A stretch of 64,000 bases of DNA from positions 117,647-181,646 of the forward strand of contig CALWKX010000022.1 of the NCBI GenBank assembly GCA_944381375.1, read 5' to 3'. Every line of letters starts with the position of its first letter. The first letter of the stretch is position 1. A model generated the notes under the pieces. It was not told the DNA's origin, did no database searches, and saw nothing but the letters and a program-made list of their open reading frames with translations. Made by a program: the position numbers and the translations under genes. Below are positions 27,652-37,349 of this stretch, piece by piece. This stretch comes from an uncultured Lachnospiraceae bacterium (lineage in GTDB: Bacteria > Bacillota > Clostridia > Eubacteriales > Anaerofustaceae).

Positions 27652-28391
27652 ATAACGATATAAAAAACGCTTTTGATAAAATTCATGCTGAAGACAGCTT
27701 AAAAATCAAAACCCGAAAATACCTGATCAAACAAATTGACAAAAGCGCAAAAAAAACAAATACCGGCTTTTTTAAAAAAGTAAGTATAGCTTCAGCTTTA
27801 ACGGCGATTTGCGTTATAGCGCTGGCCGTCGTTTTGTACTTTACGCCTTCAGTAGTTTTAAGTCTGGAGATTAATCCCGGTATTGACATAACTCTCAACA
27901 GATTCAACAAAGTTATAGCTTATGAAGGCGCAAATGAAGACGGCGCTCAGCTTGCGCAGACGTTAAACATACAGAATATGGACTATATCCAAGCTGTACA
28001 GGAAATTATGACTAATGATACAATCAAAAAATTTTTGGATGAAGGGGAAATAATGTCCATAGCCGTATTGGGAGAAAATCAAAGCCGCAATGAAAGAATT
28101 ATGCAGGCTATCAATTCATGCGACGAAAACAACGGCTCCATATACTGTTGCAGCCTGAATTCTGAACAAACGCAGCAAGCAGCTCAAATGGGATTGACGC
28201 CTGGCAAATATAAAGCGTATTTGACTCTTTTAAATCTTGATCCTTCCATAACCGTATCTCAAGTACAAAATATGTCGATGAGACAAATACGCAATCTGAT
28301 AAATGAACTGTCGTCACCTTCTTTAGATGATGGCAACAGCAATCAAACAGGAGGCGAAGGAAATCATCGTCACAGATATAATCAAAACTGA
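27648..28391 (+). CDS. RsgI-like membrane anti-sigma factor
   Basis: A 247-residue protein with a short cytoplasmic N-terminus (about 45 residues), one membrane segment (about 47-66), and an extracytoplasmic domain beginning LSLEINPGIDITLNRFNKVI. That is the middle domain found in RsgI anti-sigma-I factors. The C-terminus is His/Asn-rich (NHRHRYNQN). It most likely holds the upstream sigma factor inactive and senses something outside. A second protein with the same domain is encoded at 36110-37348. Confidence 0.8.
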   Translation: MNNDIKNAFDKIHAEDSLKIKTRKYLIKQIDKSAKKTNTGFFKKVSIASALTAICVIALAVVLYFTPSVVLSLEINPGIDITLNRFNKVIAYEGANEDGAQLAQTLNIQNMDYIQAVQEIMTNDTIKKFLDEGEIMSIAVLGENQSRNERIMQAINSCDENNGSIYCCSLNSEQTQQAAQMGLTPGKYKAYLTLLNLDPSITVSQVQNMSMRQIRNLINELSSPSLDDGNSNQTGGEGNHRHRYNQN

Positions 28392-28419
28392 CGCATTTTG
28401 AAGACGCCAAAACTTATTT

Positions 28420-29151
28420 TTATATAACGGCCCCTCCGTCAACGCACAGTACCTGACCTGTAATAAACGAAGATTCTTCGGAAGCTAAAAAAACCGCAGC
28501 TTTTGCCACATCCGAAACTGTTCCCAAACGGCAAAGCGGAGTATTTAAAGCAAAAGCGTCCTTTTCCTGCTGCGTGTACTTATTAGTCATATCAGTAAGG
28601 ATAAAACCGGGCGCAATGCAGTTGACACGTATGCCGGAAGGGCCCAGTTCCTTTGCCAGCGCCTTGGTAAAGCCTATTACAGCAGATTTAGAAGCGGAAT
28701 AAACGCTTTCGGCCGCGCCTCCGCTTACGCCCCATATGCTGGATATATTTACAATAGATCCGGATTTATTATGCACCATTACAGGTACGCATGCTTTGGT
28801 AATATTAAAAACTCCCTTTACGTTAGTATCCATGATCTTTATATATTCTTCCTCACTTGTATCCTGAACAAGCTTTTCCAAAGAAGCGCCGGCATTATTT
28901 ATCACGATATCAAGACGGCCGAAAATCTCAAGCGTTTTGTCTATCATCGCTTTCGCCTGAAAATAATCCGTCACATCCGCTTTATACGCTAAAACCGGTG
29001 TATTATTGCTTTCAAGCTCAGCTTTCAGGCAAAGAGCCTTTTCTTCGCTTTCACGGTAATTAATTATAATACCGTATCCTTTGCCGGCAAGCGCTTCTGT
29101 ACAGGCTCTCCCTATGCCTCTCGCCGCTCCCGTTATCAGCGCCGTTTTCAT
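28420..29151 (-). CDS. SDR-family oxidoreductase (3-oxoacyl-ACP reductase-like)
   Basis: An NAD(P)-dependent short-chain reductase of 243 residues. It has the cofactor motif TGAARGIGRA, the NNAG motif, catalytic Ser in SIVNISSIWG, and YSASK (Tyr-x3-Lys). The end GQVLCVDGGAVI is typical of FabG-like enzymes. The substrate is not clear. It overlaps the yqeK stop by 4 nt, taking the place where rsfS often sits. Confidence 0.9.
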   Translation of the reverse strand: MKTALITGAARGIGRACTEALAGKGYGIIINYRESEEKALCLKAELESNNTPVLAYKADVTDYFQAKAMIDKTLEIFGRLDIVINNAGASLEKLVQDTSEEEYIKIMDTNVKGVFNITKACVPVMVHNKSGSIVNISSIWGVSGGAAESVYSASKSAVIGFTKALAKELGPSGIRVNCIAPGFILTDMTNKYTQQEKDAFALNTPLCRLGTVSDVAKAAVFLASEESSFITGQVLCVDGGAVI

Positions 29152-29738
29152 ACAATACTGTTTCCCTTTTTTATTCTTTCCAATATCAAATAATTTCTGG
29201 CCTTTACAGTATCAGGGTGAAGCATATCGCCTTTGACAAGCACATAGCGTATTATGCCGTCATAAGCCTCTAAAATCGCCTCGTCAAGGTCCTTTTCGGC
29301 CAGCATACGTACTTTATCCACACCTTCGTAATCGCGCGCCGGTTCCATCAAATCAGCGAGAAAAATTATTTTTTCAAGCTTTGTCATATCTTCTTTTCCC
29401 ATTGTATGATGAGCTATAGCGCTTAAAGATTCTTCATCGCAAAGACCGAACACCTCTTTGGCGACAACAGCTCCGACTGCTGCATGCAGAAGGTGCGGTC
29501 TTACTCTGCAATATTTATCAACGGTTATGCCTGCTTGTTCAGCCCTCTTAATAAGCTCTTGGGCGCTCATGTCTTTGGCAGCGTCATGCAAAAGAGCGGC
29601 TCTATAAGCTTTATGTTCATCTACTCCGTACTTTGATGCAAGCATTAAAGCAGTATCGGCAGTATTGAGCGAATGAGTATATCGTTTGCTGCTTAGCATT
29701 GATTTTAATATAATTTTATCGTCAGCATTATCGTACAT
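29148..29738 (-). CDS. yqeK: HD-domain bis(5'-nucleosyl)-tetraphosphatase, YqeK
   Basis: An HD-domain hydrolase; members of this family split Ap4A symmetrically into ADP. The product is 196 residues from the chosen start. The metal-binding motif LLHDAAKD is clear, followed by HTMGKEDM and IFLADLMEPARDYEG. An ATG at 29765 lies inside nadD without a ribosome site. The ATG at 29738 has AAGGA 8 nt upstream and is preferred. The order nadD-yqeK is widely conserved. Confidence 0.9.
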   Translation of the reverse strand: MYDNADDKIILKSMLSSKRYTHSLNTADTALMLASKYGVDEHKAYRAALLHDAAKDMSAQELIKRAEQAGITVDKYCRVRPHLLHAAVGAVVAKEVFGLCDEESLSAIAHHTMGKEDMTKLEKIIFLADLMEPARDYEGVDKVRMLAEKDLDEAILEAYDGIIRYVLVKGDMLHPDTVKARNYLILERIKKGNSIV

Positions 29739-29748
29739 AAACAAATCC

Positions 29749-30348
29749 TTATTTATACAAATCATTTATTTTGATGTATTCCGCCACCCTGGCCGGTACA
29801 AAAGATGAAATATCCCCGCCCTGCCTTACCAAACTGCGCACCATACTGGAAGAAATATTATCCGTTACATTTTCATCCAGCAATATTATATTGGCTCCAA
29901 AATCCGCCGAAAGACGTTGCGCAACATTAAGGCACGCGCCAAAATCGGTGCTTTTCCGCATAACGCAGACAAATCCCACCATGCGGCACAGCTTGTCAAA
30001 GCTTTTCCATTTGGAAAGCTGAAATAAAATATCGGAGCCAAATATAAAATACTTATCTGCGCTGTACAATTCATTTATTCTCTCAAGCGTATCCACGGTA
30101 TAGCTTACGCCTTCGCGGTTTATTTCCAGATCGCTTACATAGATATCTTTTCTGCCATCTACCGCGGCCAAAGTCATATTAAACCTGTGCTCGCGCTTGA
30201 TCATATCATCTGTATTCTTAAGCGGATTATCTCCGGTAGGAACCAAAAGTATTTTGTCCACAACAGTCTTTTCGATTACGTATTCACACAGCTTTATATG
30301 CGCATTGTGTATGGGATTAAAGCTTCCGCCGAATATGCCCAGTTTCAT
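29749..30348 (-). CDS. nadD: Nicotinate-nucleotide adenylyltransferase
   Basis: Adds AMP to nicotinate mononucleotide in NAD synthesis. About 199 residues. The nucleotidyl-transferase signature GIFGGSFNPIHNAH and the C-terminal ISSSMVRSLVRQG are diagnostic. Two ATGs are close: the first (30357) sits almost on top of AAGGAGA, while the one at 30348 is about 10 nt away and is chosen. It lies between obg and yqeK. Confidence 0.95.
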   Translation of the reverse strand: MKLGIFGGSFNPIHNAHIKLCEYVIEKTVVDKILLVPTGDNPLKNTDDMIKREHRFNMTLAAVDGRKDIYVSDLEINREGVSYTVDTLERINELYSADKYFIFGSDILFQLSKWKSFDKLCRMVGFVCVMRKSTDFGACLNVAQRLSADFGANIILLDENVTDNISSSMVRSLVRQGGDISSFVPARVAEYIKINDLYK

Positions 30349-30372
30349 AATATGCATATCTCCTTCAAAAAG

Positions 30373-31647
30373 CTATTTGTAATACTCAAATTCCATACCG
30401 TAGATGTCCACGGTATCGGACTCCTTTATGCCCATTCTCTCCAGCTCTTCAAACACGCCTTTATTTTTAAGCACACGCTGAAAATAAGCTCTCGATTCAC
30501 TGTCGTCAAGATTAACGCTGCCCAAAAGCCTTTTTATCATCGGGCCTGTTACATAATAAATACCGTCTGCGAAATTTATATCAAACGTATCTTTTGCTGC
30601 GGGCGCATGATAGATAATTTCCTCCTGCGTAAAATAAAGCGGCGCTTTAGGCGTTTCGGAAAGCCTCATAACAATAAGATCCAAAAGCTCTTCAAAAGAC
30701 TGATCGGCAGCGGCGCTCAGACATATTACATCTGCGTTTTTTTCCTTGAATCTACTGCGCAGGCTGAATATTTTATATTCGTCCTCAACAAGGTCGCACT
30801 TATTCAAGACGACTATCTGCCTGAGCAGCTTGAGCTTTTCGGAATACTCGCCCAGCTCCTGATTTATTATGTCGTAATCATTTAAAGCATCGCGTCCTTC
30901 GCTTTGCGAAGCGTCTACGACATGCACCAAAAGTCTTACTCTTTCAATATGCCTTAAAAATTCGTGACCGAGTCCCGCCCCCTGAGAAGCTCCTTCGATA
31001 AGACCCGGTATATCAGCCAAAACAAACTCATCGGCATTTTTATACTGCACAATACCCAGATTGGGGCTGAGAGTTGTAAAATGGTAATTGGCTATTTTGG
31101 GTTTTGCATTGGTAAGACGCGAAAGCAATGTTGATTTGCCGACATTTGGAAATCCAATAAGACCTACGTCAGCAATTGTTTTAAGCTCCAAAAGCAATGT
31201 TCTTTCCTCAGCTTCGCCTCCCGGCTTGGCGAATTTCGGAGCCTGTCTTGTGGCAGTGGCGTAATGCTGATTGCCCTGCCCGCCTTTCCCGCCTTTCGCC
31301 GCTACAATGGTTTGATCATGTTCGGTAAAATCGAAAACGATATGCGAAGTATCATTATCGAAAACAACAGTGCCTACAGGTACTTTTATGATGAGATCTT
31401 TTCCCGATCTGCCGCTTTTTTTGTTCGAGCCTCCGGCTTCTCCATTCTCAGCCGCAAACTTTCTTTCGTAGCGAAAGCGAGTAAGCGATGTTATTGCACT
31501 GTCTGATTTTAGAATGACACTGCCTCCGTCCCCTCCGTCCCCTCCGTCGGGGCCGCCGTTAGGCACGTATTTTTCTCTTCTGAAGGAGACGGCTCCGTCG
31601 CCGCCTTTTCCGCTTTTTATGAAAATCAGCGCTTTGTCTATAAACAT
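30373..31647 (-). CDS. obg: GTPase Obg
   Basis: A ribosome-assembly and stress GTPase; 424 residues. It has the Gly-rich Obg fold at the N-terminus (GGDGAVSFRREKYVPNGGP and later Gly-Gly-Asp repeats). The G domain shows GFPNVGKSTLL, DIPGLIEGA and NKCDL. A C-terminal OCT domain is present (about 345-424). It normally follows rpmA; here it heads the obg-nadD-yqeK-SDR group instead. Confidence 0.97.
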   Translation of the reverse strand: MFIDKALIFIKSGKGGDGAVSFRREKYVPNGGPDGGDGGDGGSVILKSDSAITSLTRFRYERKFAAENGEAGGSNKKSGRSGKDLIIKVPVGTVVFDNDTSHIVFDFTEHDQTIVAAKGGKGGQGNQHYATATRQAPKFAKPGGEAEERTLLLELKTIADVGLIGFPNVGKSTLLSRLTNAKPKIANYHFTTLSPNLGIVQYKNADEFVLADIPGLIEGASQGAGLGHEFLRHIERVRLLVHVVDASQSEGRDALNDYDIINQELGEYSEKLKLLRQIVVLNKCDLVEDEYKIFSLRSRFKEKNADVICLSAAADQSFEELLDLIVMRLSETPKAPLYFTQEEIIYHAPAAKDTFDINFADGIYYVTGPMIKRLLGSVNLDDSESRAYFQRVLKNKGVFEELERMGIKESDTVDIYGMEFEYYK

Positions 31648-31652
31648 ATATT

Positions 31653-32750
31653 CTATCCTTTACGTTTATTTAAGGCTCCCTGTTTTAAAAGTTTGTATAT
31701 TACCGTAAATGCCGGTACGCATATAAACATTGCCCCTATTCCGAAAAACGCGCCGGATAACACCAGCGAAGCGAATACCCACACAGGCGCAAAACCAATA
31801 CTGTCTCCTACTACTTTAGGAGCAATGATGTTGTTTTCGAGCTGTTGGACAGCAAAAATAAATAATATGAACCATACCGTTTTTGAAGGGGTCGCCAAAA
31901 GGCATATGATTACCCCGGGCACTGCGCCTATAAAAGGTCCTATCATCGGAATCATATTGGTTACACCGACAATTGCGCTTATAACCAAAGGATATTCGAA
32001 ACCAAACGCCAACATGCCTGCATAGCACAATACAAACAATATAAGCGCTTCGAAAAGCTGAGCTGAAAGGTAGACAGAAAACGTAGTGCACGTTGTAGAA
32101 ATAAAGTTCAAAAAACGCAAAGAACCTTTTTCGCTCAGATACGAATTTGCAAAAACGGCAAGCTGTGACTTTATCCTTTCCTTGGATGCAAGAAGGTAGA
32201 CGCTGAGAACAATGCCTACTCCCGCATTTACTACAAAGACTGAAAGTTTGCGCATTAACTGCATAAAACCTTCGGCAAGCTTTGTAATAGGAAGTTCTCC
32301 TTTAAACAAAAATTCAGCTATGCTTTGTTCTGTGATTTCTATATCTGCAATATCGAACGGAAGCGCTCTCAATATTTCGTTTATTGCTTTTCTTATCGAC
32401 ATAAGGTAGCTGTCAGCATTCGAATAAAATATTTCGATGCTTTGAACAAGCTGCGGAGCGATCAATAAGAAAAAAACTGCAATAAGAGCGATAAACGCAG
32501 TGTATACAATAATGACCGAAAACGCCGGCGTCCATTTTTTTATTTTATCATTTTTGATGCTCAAAGTAAATCTTGTGCGCAAATATTCGTAAGGCCGGTT
32601 CAAAAGCAGTGAAACCACTATGCCTATAAAAACAGGAACAAGACCATTAAAAAGAACAGACAGCGCCGCAAAGATTTTATCTGCGCCTATCAAAGCGAAA
32701 GCAATTAACACAGATGATATTAAAATCGTATTTTTTATATTCTTGTGCAT
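31653..32750 (-). CDS. AI-2E-family transporter (PerM/YdbI type)
   Basis: A membrane protein of 365 residues with about eight hydrophobic segments. The family signatures VGVTNMIPMIGPFIGAVPG and QQLENNIIAPKVVGDSIG are clear. Family members export autoinducer-2 or act as Na+/H+ antiporters, and which applies here cannot be told. The stop lies 5 nt before obg on the same strand, so they may share a message. Confidence 0.9.
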   Translation of the reverse strand: MHKNIKNTILISSVLIAFALIGADKIFAALSVLFNGLVPVFIGIVVSLLLNRPYEYLRTRFTLSIKNDKIKKWTPAFSVIIVYTAFIALIAVFFLLIAPQLVQSIEIFYSNADSYLMSIRKAINEILRALPFDIADIEITEQSIAEFLFKGELPITKLAEGFMQLMRKLSVFVVNAGVGIVLSVYLLASKERIKSQLAVFANSYLSEKGSLRFLNFISTTCTTFSVYLSAQLFEALILFVLCYAGMLAFGFEYPLVISAIVGVTNMIPMIGPFIGAVPGVIICLLATPSKTVWFILFIFAVQQLENNIIAPKVVGDSIGFAPVWVFASLVLSGAFFGIGAMFICVPAFTVIYKLLKQGALNKRKG

Positions 32751-32949
32751 AAATATATTTTTATCCTAACGCTGTTTAAAATGCTCATAATTTAAAAAAA
32801 ACGCGTCAAAATTAAAACATGCTTTACTACGTATGTTTTATGCTATAATATTGTAGATATAATTAAGAAAAAGCTTTTATTAAATGGCATAGATTAAGCT
32901 TTTAAGCGCATTGAAACATAACGAACCCAACGTACAAAGGAACATAAAT

Positions 32950-34422
32950 ATGGCAAACCAAAACAACTCGGCGCCGTTTTTTGATTCGGCGGATAATAAT
33001 ATCATAGATGACGCTCTTAAGGGAATGACGCCGCTGGGCGCAAGATATGCCGCCGGCGCCAGCTCAAAGGAGGCGCAAAATTCACATTCCTCGAGCACGG
33101 CAAGCGCGCTTGATAAAAAAATAGCGCGTCTTACGGCACAGTTAAACGAAAAAAATAAAAAAATCGAAGAACTGGAATATAAGCTTGCTCATCGCTTAAA
33201 TGATACGTACCGCGCAAATTATTCTGCAAACATATTTTCGGAACAGCACAAAAAAGAAATTTTAGACAACATTGTCAATGATATAAGAAATCTTTACACG
33301 TCTGTGAGCACGCGTGCGAAGCTTGTGGAAGACAGAGAATACCAGATACTTCTGAAAATGGTGCAGCTTGAACAAAGACAACGAGAGCTTGATGCTGAAA
33401 ACAAAAGACGTTTGGAAAAACAGAAAAAAAGTCCTATAAAACGCAGCTATGAAGAATTTGCCGAAGAAAAGCTGCTGCCCACGGACGAACCCGAACTTTC
33501 ACGGAATATCAACCGCTCCATAGACAAATATCAAAATCAGCTCAAAAAACAGACTCCATTTATAGAACTTGATGAAGAGGCCGCAAAAAAACAACAGCAA
33601 GAAGCCGAAAAGCATGAAAAGCTTAAAGAAAATCAGACAAACTTTAAACGGATAAGAACGGAACCGAAAAAATACAAACCGACTCCGCTGTATGATAAGC
33701 TTGTTGAAATAACTGATGACAGCAAACCGAGGGCAAGCGTATCGACGCCCAGAGTTCAAAGTCTGAGAGAAGCTTTGGCAAAAGATACGGAAGGTCTTGA
33801 TATATTTGACCGGAAAAAAGAAGAAAACCGGCCATCTGAAAAAATACCTACAAAAGCCGCGCCGCAGCCACAAACCGCAGACGCAGTCGCAAACAAAGCG
33901 CATCCGTCGGAAGAAATAAAGCGCGAATACGAAAAAGCCAAGGCGCAGCTTGATAAAAAGCGAAAGGAAGAAGCAAAGCGGACAAAACAAGCAAACGCAC
34001 CCATACGTGCTGAAAACAAGCCTGACACATCACAATCAACGGCTCAGAAAGCTGACTTCAGCAAAGCTTCCTCAACGATTATGGCTGAAGATATAGAAGT
34101 AAATGAGCTTGTTGAAGAAATCAACAAAGTATTGGGCGAACAGCATAAAATAGAAAGCAAGCTGAACGCAGCATTAAAAAAAGATGCTAAGGTAAAACTA
34201 AACGATAATGTTGCTTCTTTGAAAACGAAGGAGCAATCTGCGCCGCTGAAAGACAAAGAATCAGAAAAAAAACCTGTTAATAAAGACGAGGCTTTGGCCG
34301 CGGATGAAAAGCCCACTACTGATAAGACAATAAAGCCAAAGCCGGAAACGCTGACATCAGAGACGATGGAAATACCGAACGAAGATATATCTTTTCTTTC
34401 ATCACTGCTGGATGAATTATAG
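32950..34422 (+). CDS. Charged coiled-coil protein of unknown function
   Basis: I do not recognise this 490-residue protein. It is very rich in Lys, Glu, Gln and Ala. Predicted coiled coils lie near residues 30-55 (LTAQLNEKNKKIEELEYKL) and 105-135. There follow long Pro/Lys/Glu-rich disordered stretches and a short acidic C-terminus (EDISFLSSLLDEL). There is no signal peptide or membrane segment. The ATG at 32950 has a weak AAAGG upstream; a TTG at 32911 is possible. A scaffolding or cell-division role would be only a guess. Confidence 0.7.
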   Translation: MANQNNSAPFFDSADNNIIDDALKGMTPLGARYAAGASSKEAQNSHSSSTASALDKKIARLTAQLNEKNKKIEELEYKLAHRLNDTYRANYSANIFSEQHKKEILDNIVNDIRNLYTSVSTRAKLVEDREYQILLKMVQLEQRQRELDAENKRRLEKQKKSPIKRSYEEFAEEKLLPTDEPELSRNINRSIDKYQNQLKKQTPFIELDEEAAKKQQQEAEKHEKLKENQTNFKRIRTEPKKYKPTPLYDKLVEITDDSKPRASVSTPRVQSLREALAKDTEGLDIFDRKKEENRPSEKIPTKAAPQPQTADAVANKAHPSEEIKREYEKAKAQLDKKRKEEAKRTKQANAPIRAENKPDTSQSTAQKADFSKASSTIMAEDIEVNELVEEINKVLGEQHKIESKLNAALKKDAKVKLNDNVASLKTKEQSAPLKDKESEKKPVNKDEALAADEKPTTDKTIKPKPETLTSETMEIPNEDISFLSSLLDEL

Positions 34423-34430
34423 GATTTCGT

Positions 34431-34470
34431 ATCAAAACCGCTTTCGTAAAGAAGGCGGTTTTGATCTATT
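34431..34470 (+). terminator. Terminator after the coiled-coil gene
   Basis: ATCAAAACCGC and GCGGTTTTGAT form an 11-bp stem with a 13-nt loop, followed by CTATTT. It lies just after the stop. Confidence 0.7.
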
Positions 34471-34504
34471 TAATATCAAGGATAGTGAGTTTGACAAACG
34501 ACAT

Positions 34505-34588
34505 GGGCGGGCGCGGCAAAGCCGTAAAACGGCTTGTGAAGCGGCGGAGCCGCTTCAGGCGACGCTTAAGCGTCGGCCGCGCCCGCCC
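34505..34588. repeat. Cloverleaf palindrome CL4
   Basis: A perfect 13-bp outer stem (GGGCGGGCGCGGC at 34505-34517 with 34576-34588) encloses 58 nt. The three hairpins have arms AAGCCGT, TGAAGCGGC and CGACGCTT. The flanks outside this stem pair only partly. GE3 lies 42 nt to the right. Confidence 0.92.
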
Positions 34589-34630
34589 GAGAGCCTTTGC
34601 CTTTGTTTATACCAGGCAGCCTGTATTTCT

Positions 34631-34694
34631 CAATTCCCGCCCCGCTTATGTTGGAAAGCGCGCGCAATGCGCGCTTTCCGTACGTATCCGCCCC
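34631..34694 (-). repeat. GE element 3
   Basis: Read on the minus strand it starts GGGGCGGATACGTACG, has the hairpin GGAAAGCGCGC/GCGCGCTTTCC, and ends ATAAGCGGGGCGGGAATTG. Its 3' end points at CL4. Confidence 0.72.
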
Positions 34695-34789
34695 TATTTA
34701 GTGAAGCCCCTTGAGCAAAACGGCAACTAAGTAAAAACAAAGCGACACCAAGTCACGGGCGCCGCTTTTAATTACCTATACAACAAAAG

Positions 34790-35854
34790 CTACATAACTA
34801 CTACTGGCTTAATAAGATCGCGCGGCTTGTCCTTCATAAGCATAAGCGCCTCTTCTAAATGATCAAATCCTTTAAAACGGTGAGTAAGCATAATGGAAGT
34901 ATCAAGCCTTCCCGCCTCCATCAAAGAAGCCAATTTTTCCATACGCAGCCTTCCTCCCGGCATAAGCCCGCCGGCTATCGCCTTATGCCCCATGCCGCAG
35001 CCCCACTCGACTCTTGGTATGGTCACAAATTCTCCGGAACCAAGATAATTAACATTCCCAATCATTCCGCCGGGCTTCAGCATTTTTACAGCTTGCTCAA
35101 ACGTAGAACAATCGCCTCCTGCAACTACAACGCGATCTACGCCTCTGCCGGAAGTTTTTTCAAGTATCTGCTCCGCTATGTCCCCGTCGCGGTAGCTTAT
35201 AATATCAGTCGCCCCGTATTTTTTCGCCGCTTCAACGCAGTTCGGACGAGTGCCTACAGCATATATATAGCTTGCGCCTCTCAGAGCAGCGGCAGCAACC
35301 GCCATAAGACCAACCGGCCCTATCCCTACAACGCACACTTTATCTCCGAACTCAACGCCTGCAAGCTCAACTCCGTGAAAACCTGTAGGAACCATATCGC
35401 TCAACATTACAGCAGAAGCAGGATCAAGACTGTCCGGAAGCACAGCAAGATTAGCGTCAGCTTCATTTACATGAAAATATTCAGCAAAAACGCCGTCTTT
35501 GAAATTCGAAAACTTCCACCCTGCAAGCATTCCGTTAGAATGCATGGAATATCCCGCCTGACTCTCAAGAGCTCCCCAGTCAGGCGTTATGGCGGGAACA
35601 ATCACGCGGTCCCCCGCCTTGAACGTCTTTACAAGATTGCCTACTTCTACAATCTCTCCGACCGCTTCATGACCGAGAATCATGTCTTTCCTGTCTCCAA
35701 TAGCTCCTTCCCAAACCGTATGCACATCAGACGTGCACGGAGAAACAGCCAATGGTTTTACTATAGCATCAAGCGGACCACATTCGGGTACGTCTTTTTC
35801 TATCCAGCCTGTTTTACCAATGCCAAGCATGGCAAATCCTTTCATTTTACTCAT
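34790..35854 (-). CDS. NADP-dependent secondary alcohol dehydrogenase (zinc type)
   Basis: A 354-residue medium-chain dehydrogenase very close to Thermoanaerobacter/Clostridium beijerinckii secondary alcohol dehydrogenase, which interconverts 2-propanol and acetone. Catalytic zinc ligands are visible: Cys in PCTSDVHT, His and Glu in GHEAVGE, and Asp in SDMVPTGFHG. The cofactor loop GIGPVGLMA is followed by AVGTRP, where the G-(S/T)-R pattern indicates NADP(H). The ATG three codons later (35845) is also possible. A weak hairpin at 34739-34770 may end it. It stands as a single gene. Confidence 0.93.
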   Translation of the reverse strand: MSKMKGFAMLGIGKTGWIEKDVPECGPLDAIVKPLAVSPCTSDVHTVWEGAIGDRKDMILGHEAVGEIVEVGNLVKTFKAGDRVIVPAITPDWGALESQAGYSMHSNGMLAGWKFSNFKDGVFAEYFHVNEADANLAVLPDSLDPASAVMLSDMVPTGFHGVELAGVEFGDKVCVVGIGPVGLMAVAAAALRGASYIYAVGTRPNCVEAAKKYGATDIISYRDGDIAEQILEKTSGRGVDRVVVAGGDCSTFEQAVKMLKPGGMIGNVNYLGSGEFVTIPRVEWGCGMGHKAIAGGLMPGGRLRMEKLASLMEAGRLDTSIMLTHRFKGFDHLEEALMLMKDKPRDLIKPVVVM

Positions 35855-36021
35855 TGCTTATACCTGCTTTCTTTAAAATATTACATACATTTAACACAAT
35901 TATTATTACCTAAATTGATAATTTTGGCAATGAAAATTTGAACAAATTAATAATTATTTAGAAAATTAAGCTTTTGGTACATTTTTTTGTTTAAAGGATG
36001 AAAAGAACACTTTCAGCCAGC

Positions 36022-36059
36022 AAAAAATGAAGCCATTTGCATTTTATGGCTTCATTTTT
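36022..36059 (-). terminator. Terminator of the second sigma/anti-sigma operon
   Basis: AAAAATGAAGCCAT and ATGGCTTCATTTTT make a stable hairpin with A- and T-rich ends, about 50 nt past the anti-sigma stop. It could act in both directions. Confidence 0.8.
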
Positions 36060-36109
36060 AATTTCAAAAACATCACGCTTCGCGCACTGCTGCAAACGCT
36101 TTTTCAGAT

Positions 36110-37348
36110 TTAATCATCCCATTCGCGTTCGTATTTAATTATCTGTCCGTTTACTGCATTTATCTCATAATTATATTCATATCCGGCGCTTTTGAAATCT
36201 ATCTCATACACATATATACTGTTTTCTCTCTCAAACTCCACGCTGTAATCATATATATCGGATGCACTTACGCCGGCATGCGACAAAGCCGCATCCAAAG
36301 CCGCTTGCTGGCTTATATACGAATCGGAACTATTATTATTACTGCCGTTATTGCCGCTGCCGCTTGACGATGAATCACCTTCAATATTACGCTTTACGAT
36401 TTCACCTGTTTTGGCGTTGATATCATATTCATATTCTCTGCCGCCCGCGTTAAATTCCACCTCGTAAACCATTACGCCGCGTTCGCTGTCAAATTCCACA
36501 TCCAATTCACTGACGACACCAATGACTGTTCCAGCATCGTTCAGCGCTATATTCAGCGCCTCATCAGAACCAATATATGCCTTAACGCTTACGGAACCGC
36601 TTAGCACTGTATTTGTATTCGTTATATTTCTGGATTGATATATCGCACAAAGTTCGTTTACGCTCAGCGCCGACAAAGATTCAGCGTTTTGAGTCGGATC
36701 AGTATCCGTTATTTGCAGTATAAGTTCAGCTTTTGCTTCGGAGATATTAAAATCTCGAGCCAACTGGTCGACTCTGTCATCATCATCGTCTATACTGAGC
36801 ATTATAACCGCTCCGTCAAGCGAAGTATCTGTAAAAGCAAGATCTGCGCCACTTATCAATGTCTGCGTTGACACGCCGCCGCCGCGTACATTTTTTACAC
36901 TGAGCAAAACAGAATTGTTCATATCATTCAAATAACCGTTTGCAGCCAGAGAGCTTATAATGCGGTATGCCGCGTCATCCAAAGAGACGTTTTTCAATTC
37001 CATTCCCTCAAGCACCTGTTCAGCTTCCTTATTTTTGGCAACAGCTCTTATAACTTTCCCTTCACTGTCTACTTTAAGTTCAATCTGAGGATTAACTTCT
37101 ATTGCCACAACAGATGAATAATTAAAATAATTGCTGTAAATAATGCCTGCGGCAAAACCTATCAGGGCAACAGCTATAACCGCTGCCGCATATTTAATCC
37201 AATTTCGTTTGTTCTTTTTTTCAGGCGTCATTAATATTATATTGTCCTCCTTTGATTCATCACAGAAAGATATAACGTCTGTAAAAACATTTTCAGCAAC
37301 TACATCTACGGCTCTTTTAAGGCTTTTTTCGATATCTTTATTTTTCAT
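36110..37348 (-). CDS. RsgI-like anti-sigma factor with C-terminal PepSY domains
   Basis: A 412-residue membrane protein. A cytoplasmic N-terminus of about 48 residues is followed by a membrane segment (about 52-72). An RsgI-type middle domain begins VVAIEVNPQIELKVDSEGKV. Residues ~230-412 hold two PepSY repeats (REYEYDINAKTGEIVKR and YEYNYEINAVNGQIIKYE) split by a Ser/Asn linker. PepSY domains often inhibit peptidases or sense the wall. The ATG at 37348 follows GGAAGGT well and lies 1 nt after the sigma stop. Confidence 0.8.
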   Translation of the reverse strand: MKNKDIEKSLKRAVDVVAENVFTDVISFCDESKEDNIILMTPEKKNKRNWIKYAAAVIAVALIGFAAGIIYSNYFNYSSVVAIEVNPQIELKVDSEGKVIRAVAKNKEAEQVLEGMELKNVSLDDAAYRIISSLAANGYLNDMNNSVLLSVKNVRGGGVSTQTLISGADLAFTDTSLDGAVIMLSIDDDDDRVDQLARDFNISEAKAELILQITDTDPTQNAESLSALSVNELCAIYQSRNITNTNTVLSGSVSVKAYIGSDEALNIALNDAGTVIGVVSELDVEFDSERGVMVYEVEFNAGGREYEYDINAKTGEIVKRNIEGDSSSSGSGNNGSNNNSSDSYISQQAALDAALSHAGVSASDIYDYSVEFERENSIYVYEIDFKSAGYEYNYEINAVNGQIIKYEREWDD

Positions 37349-37349
37349 T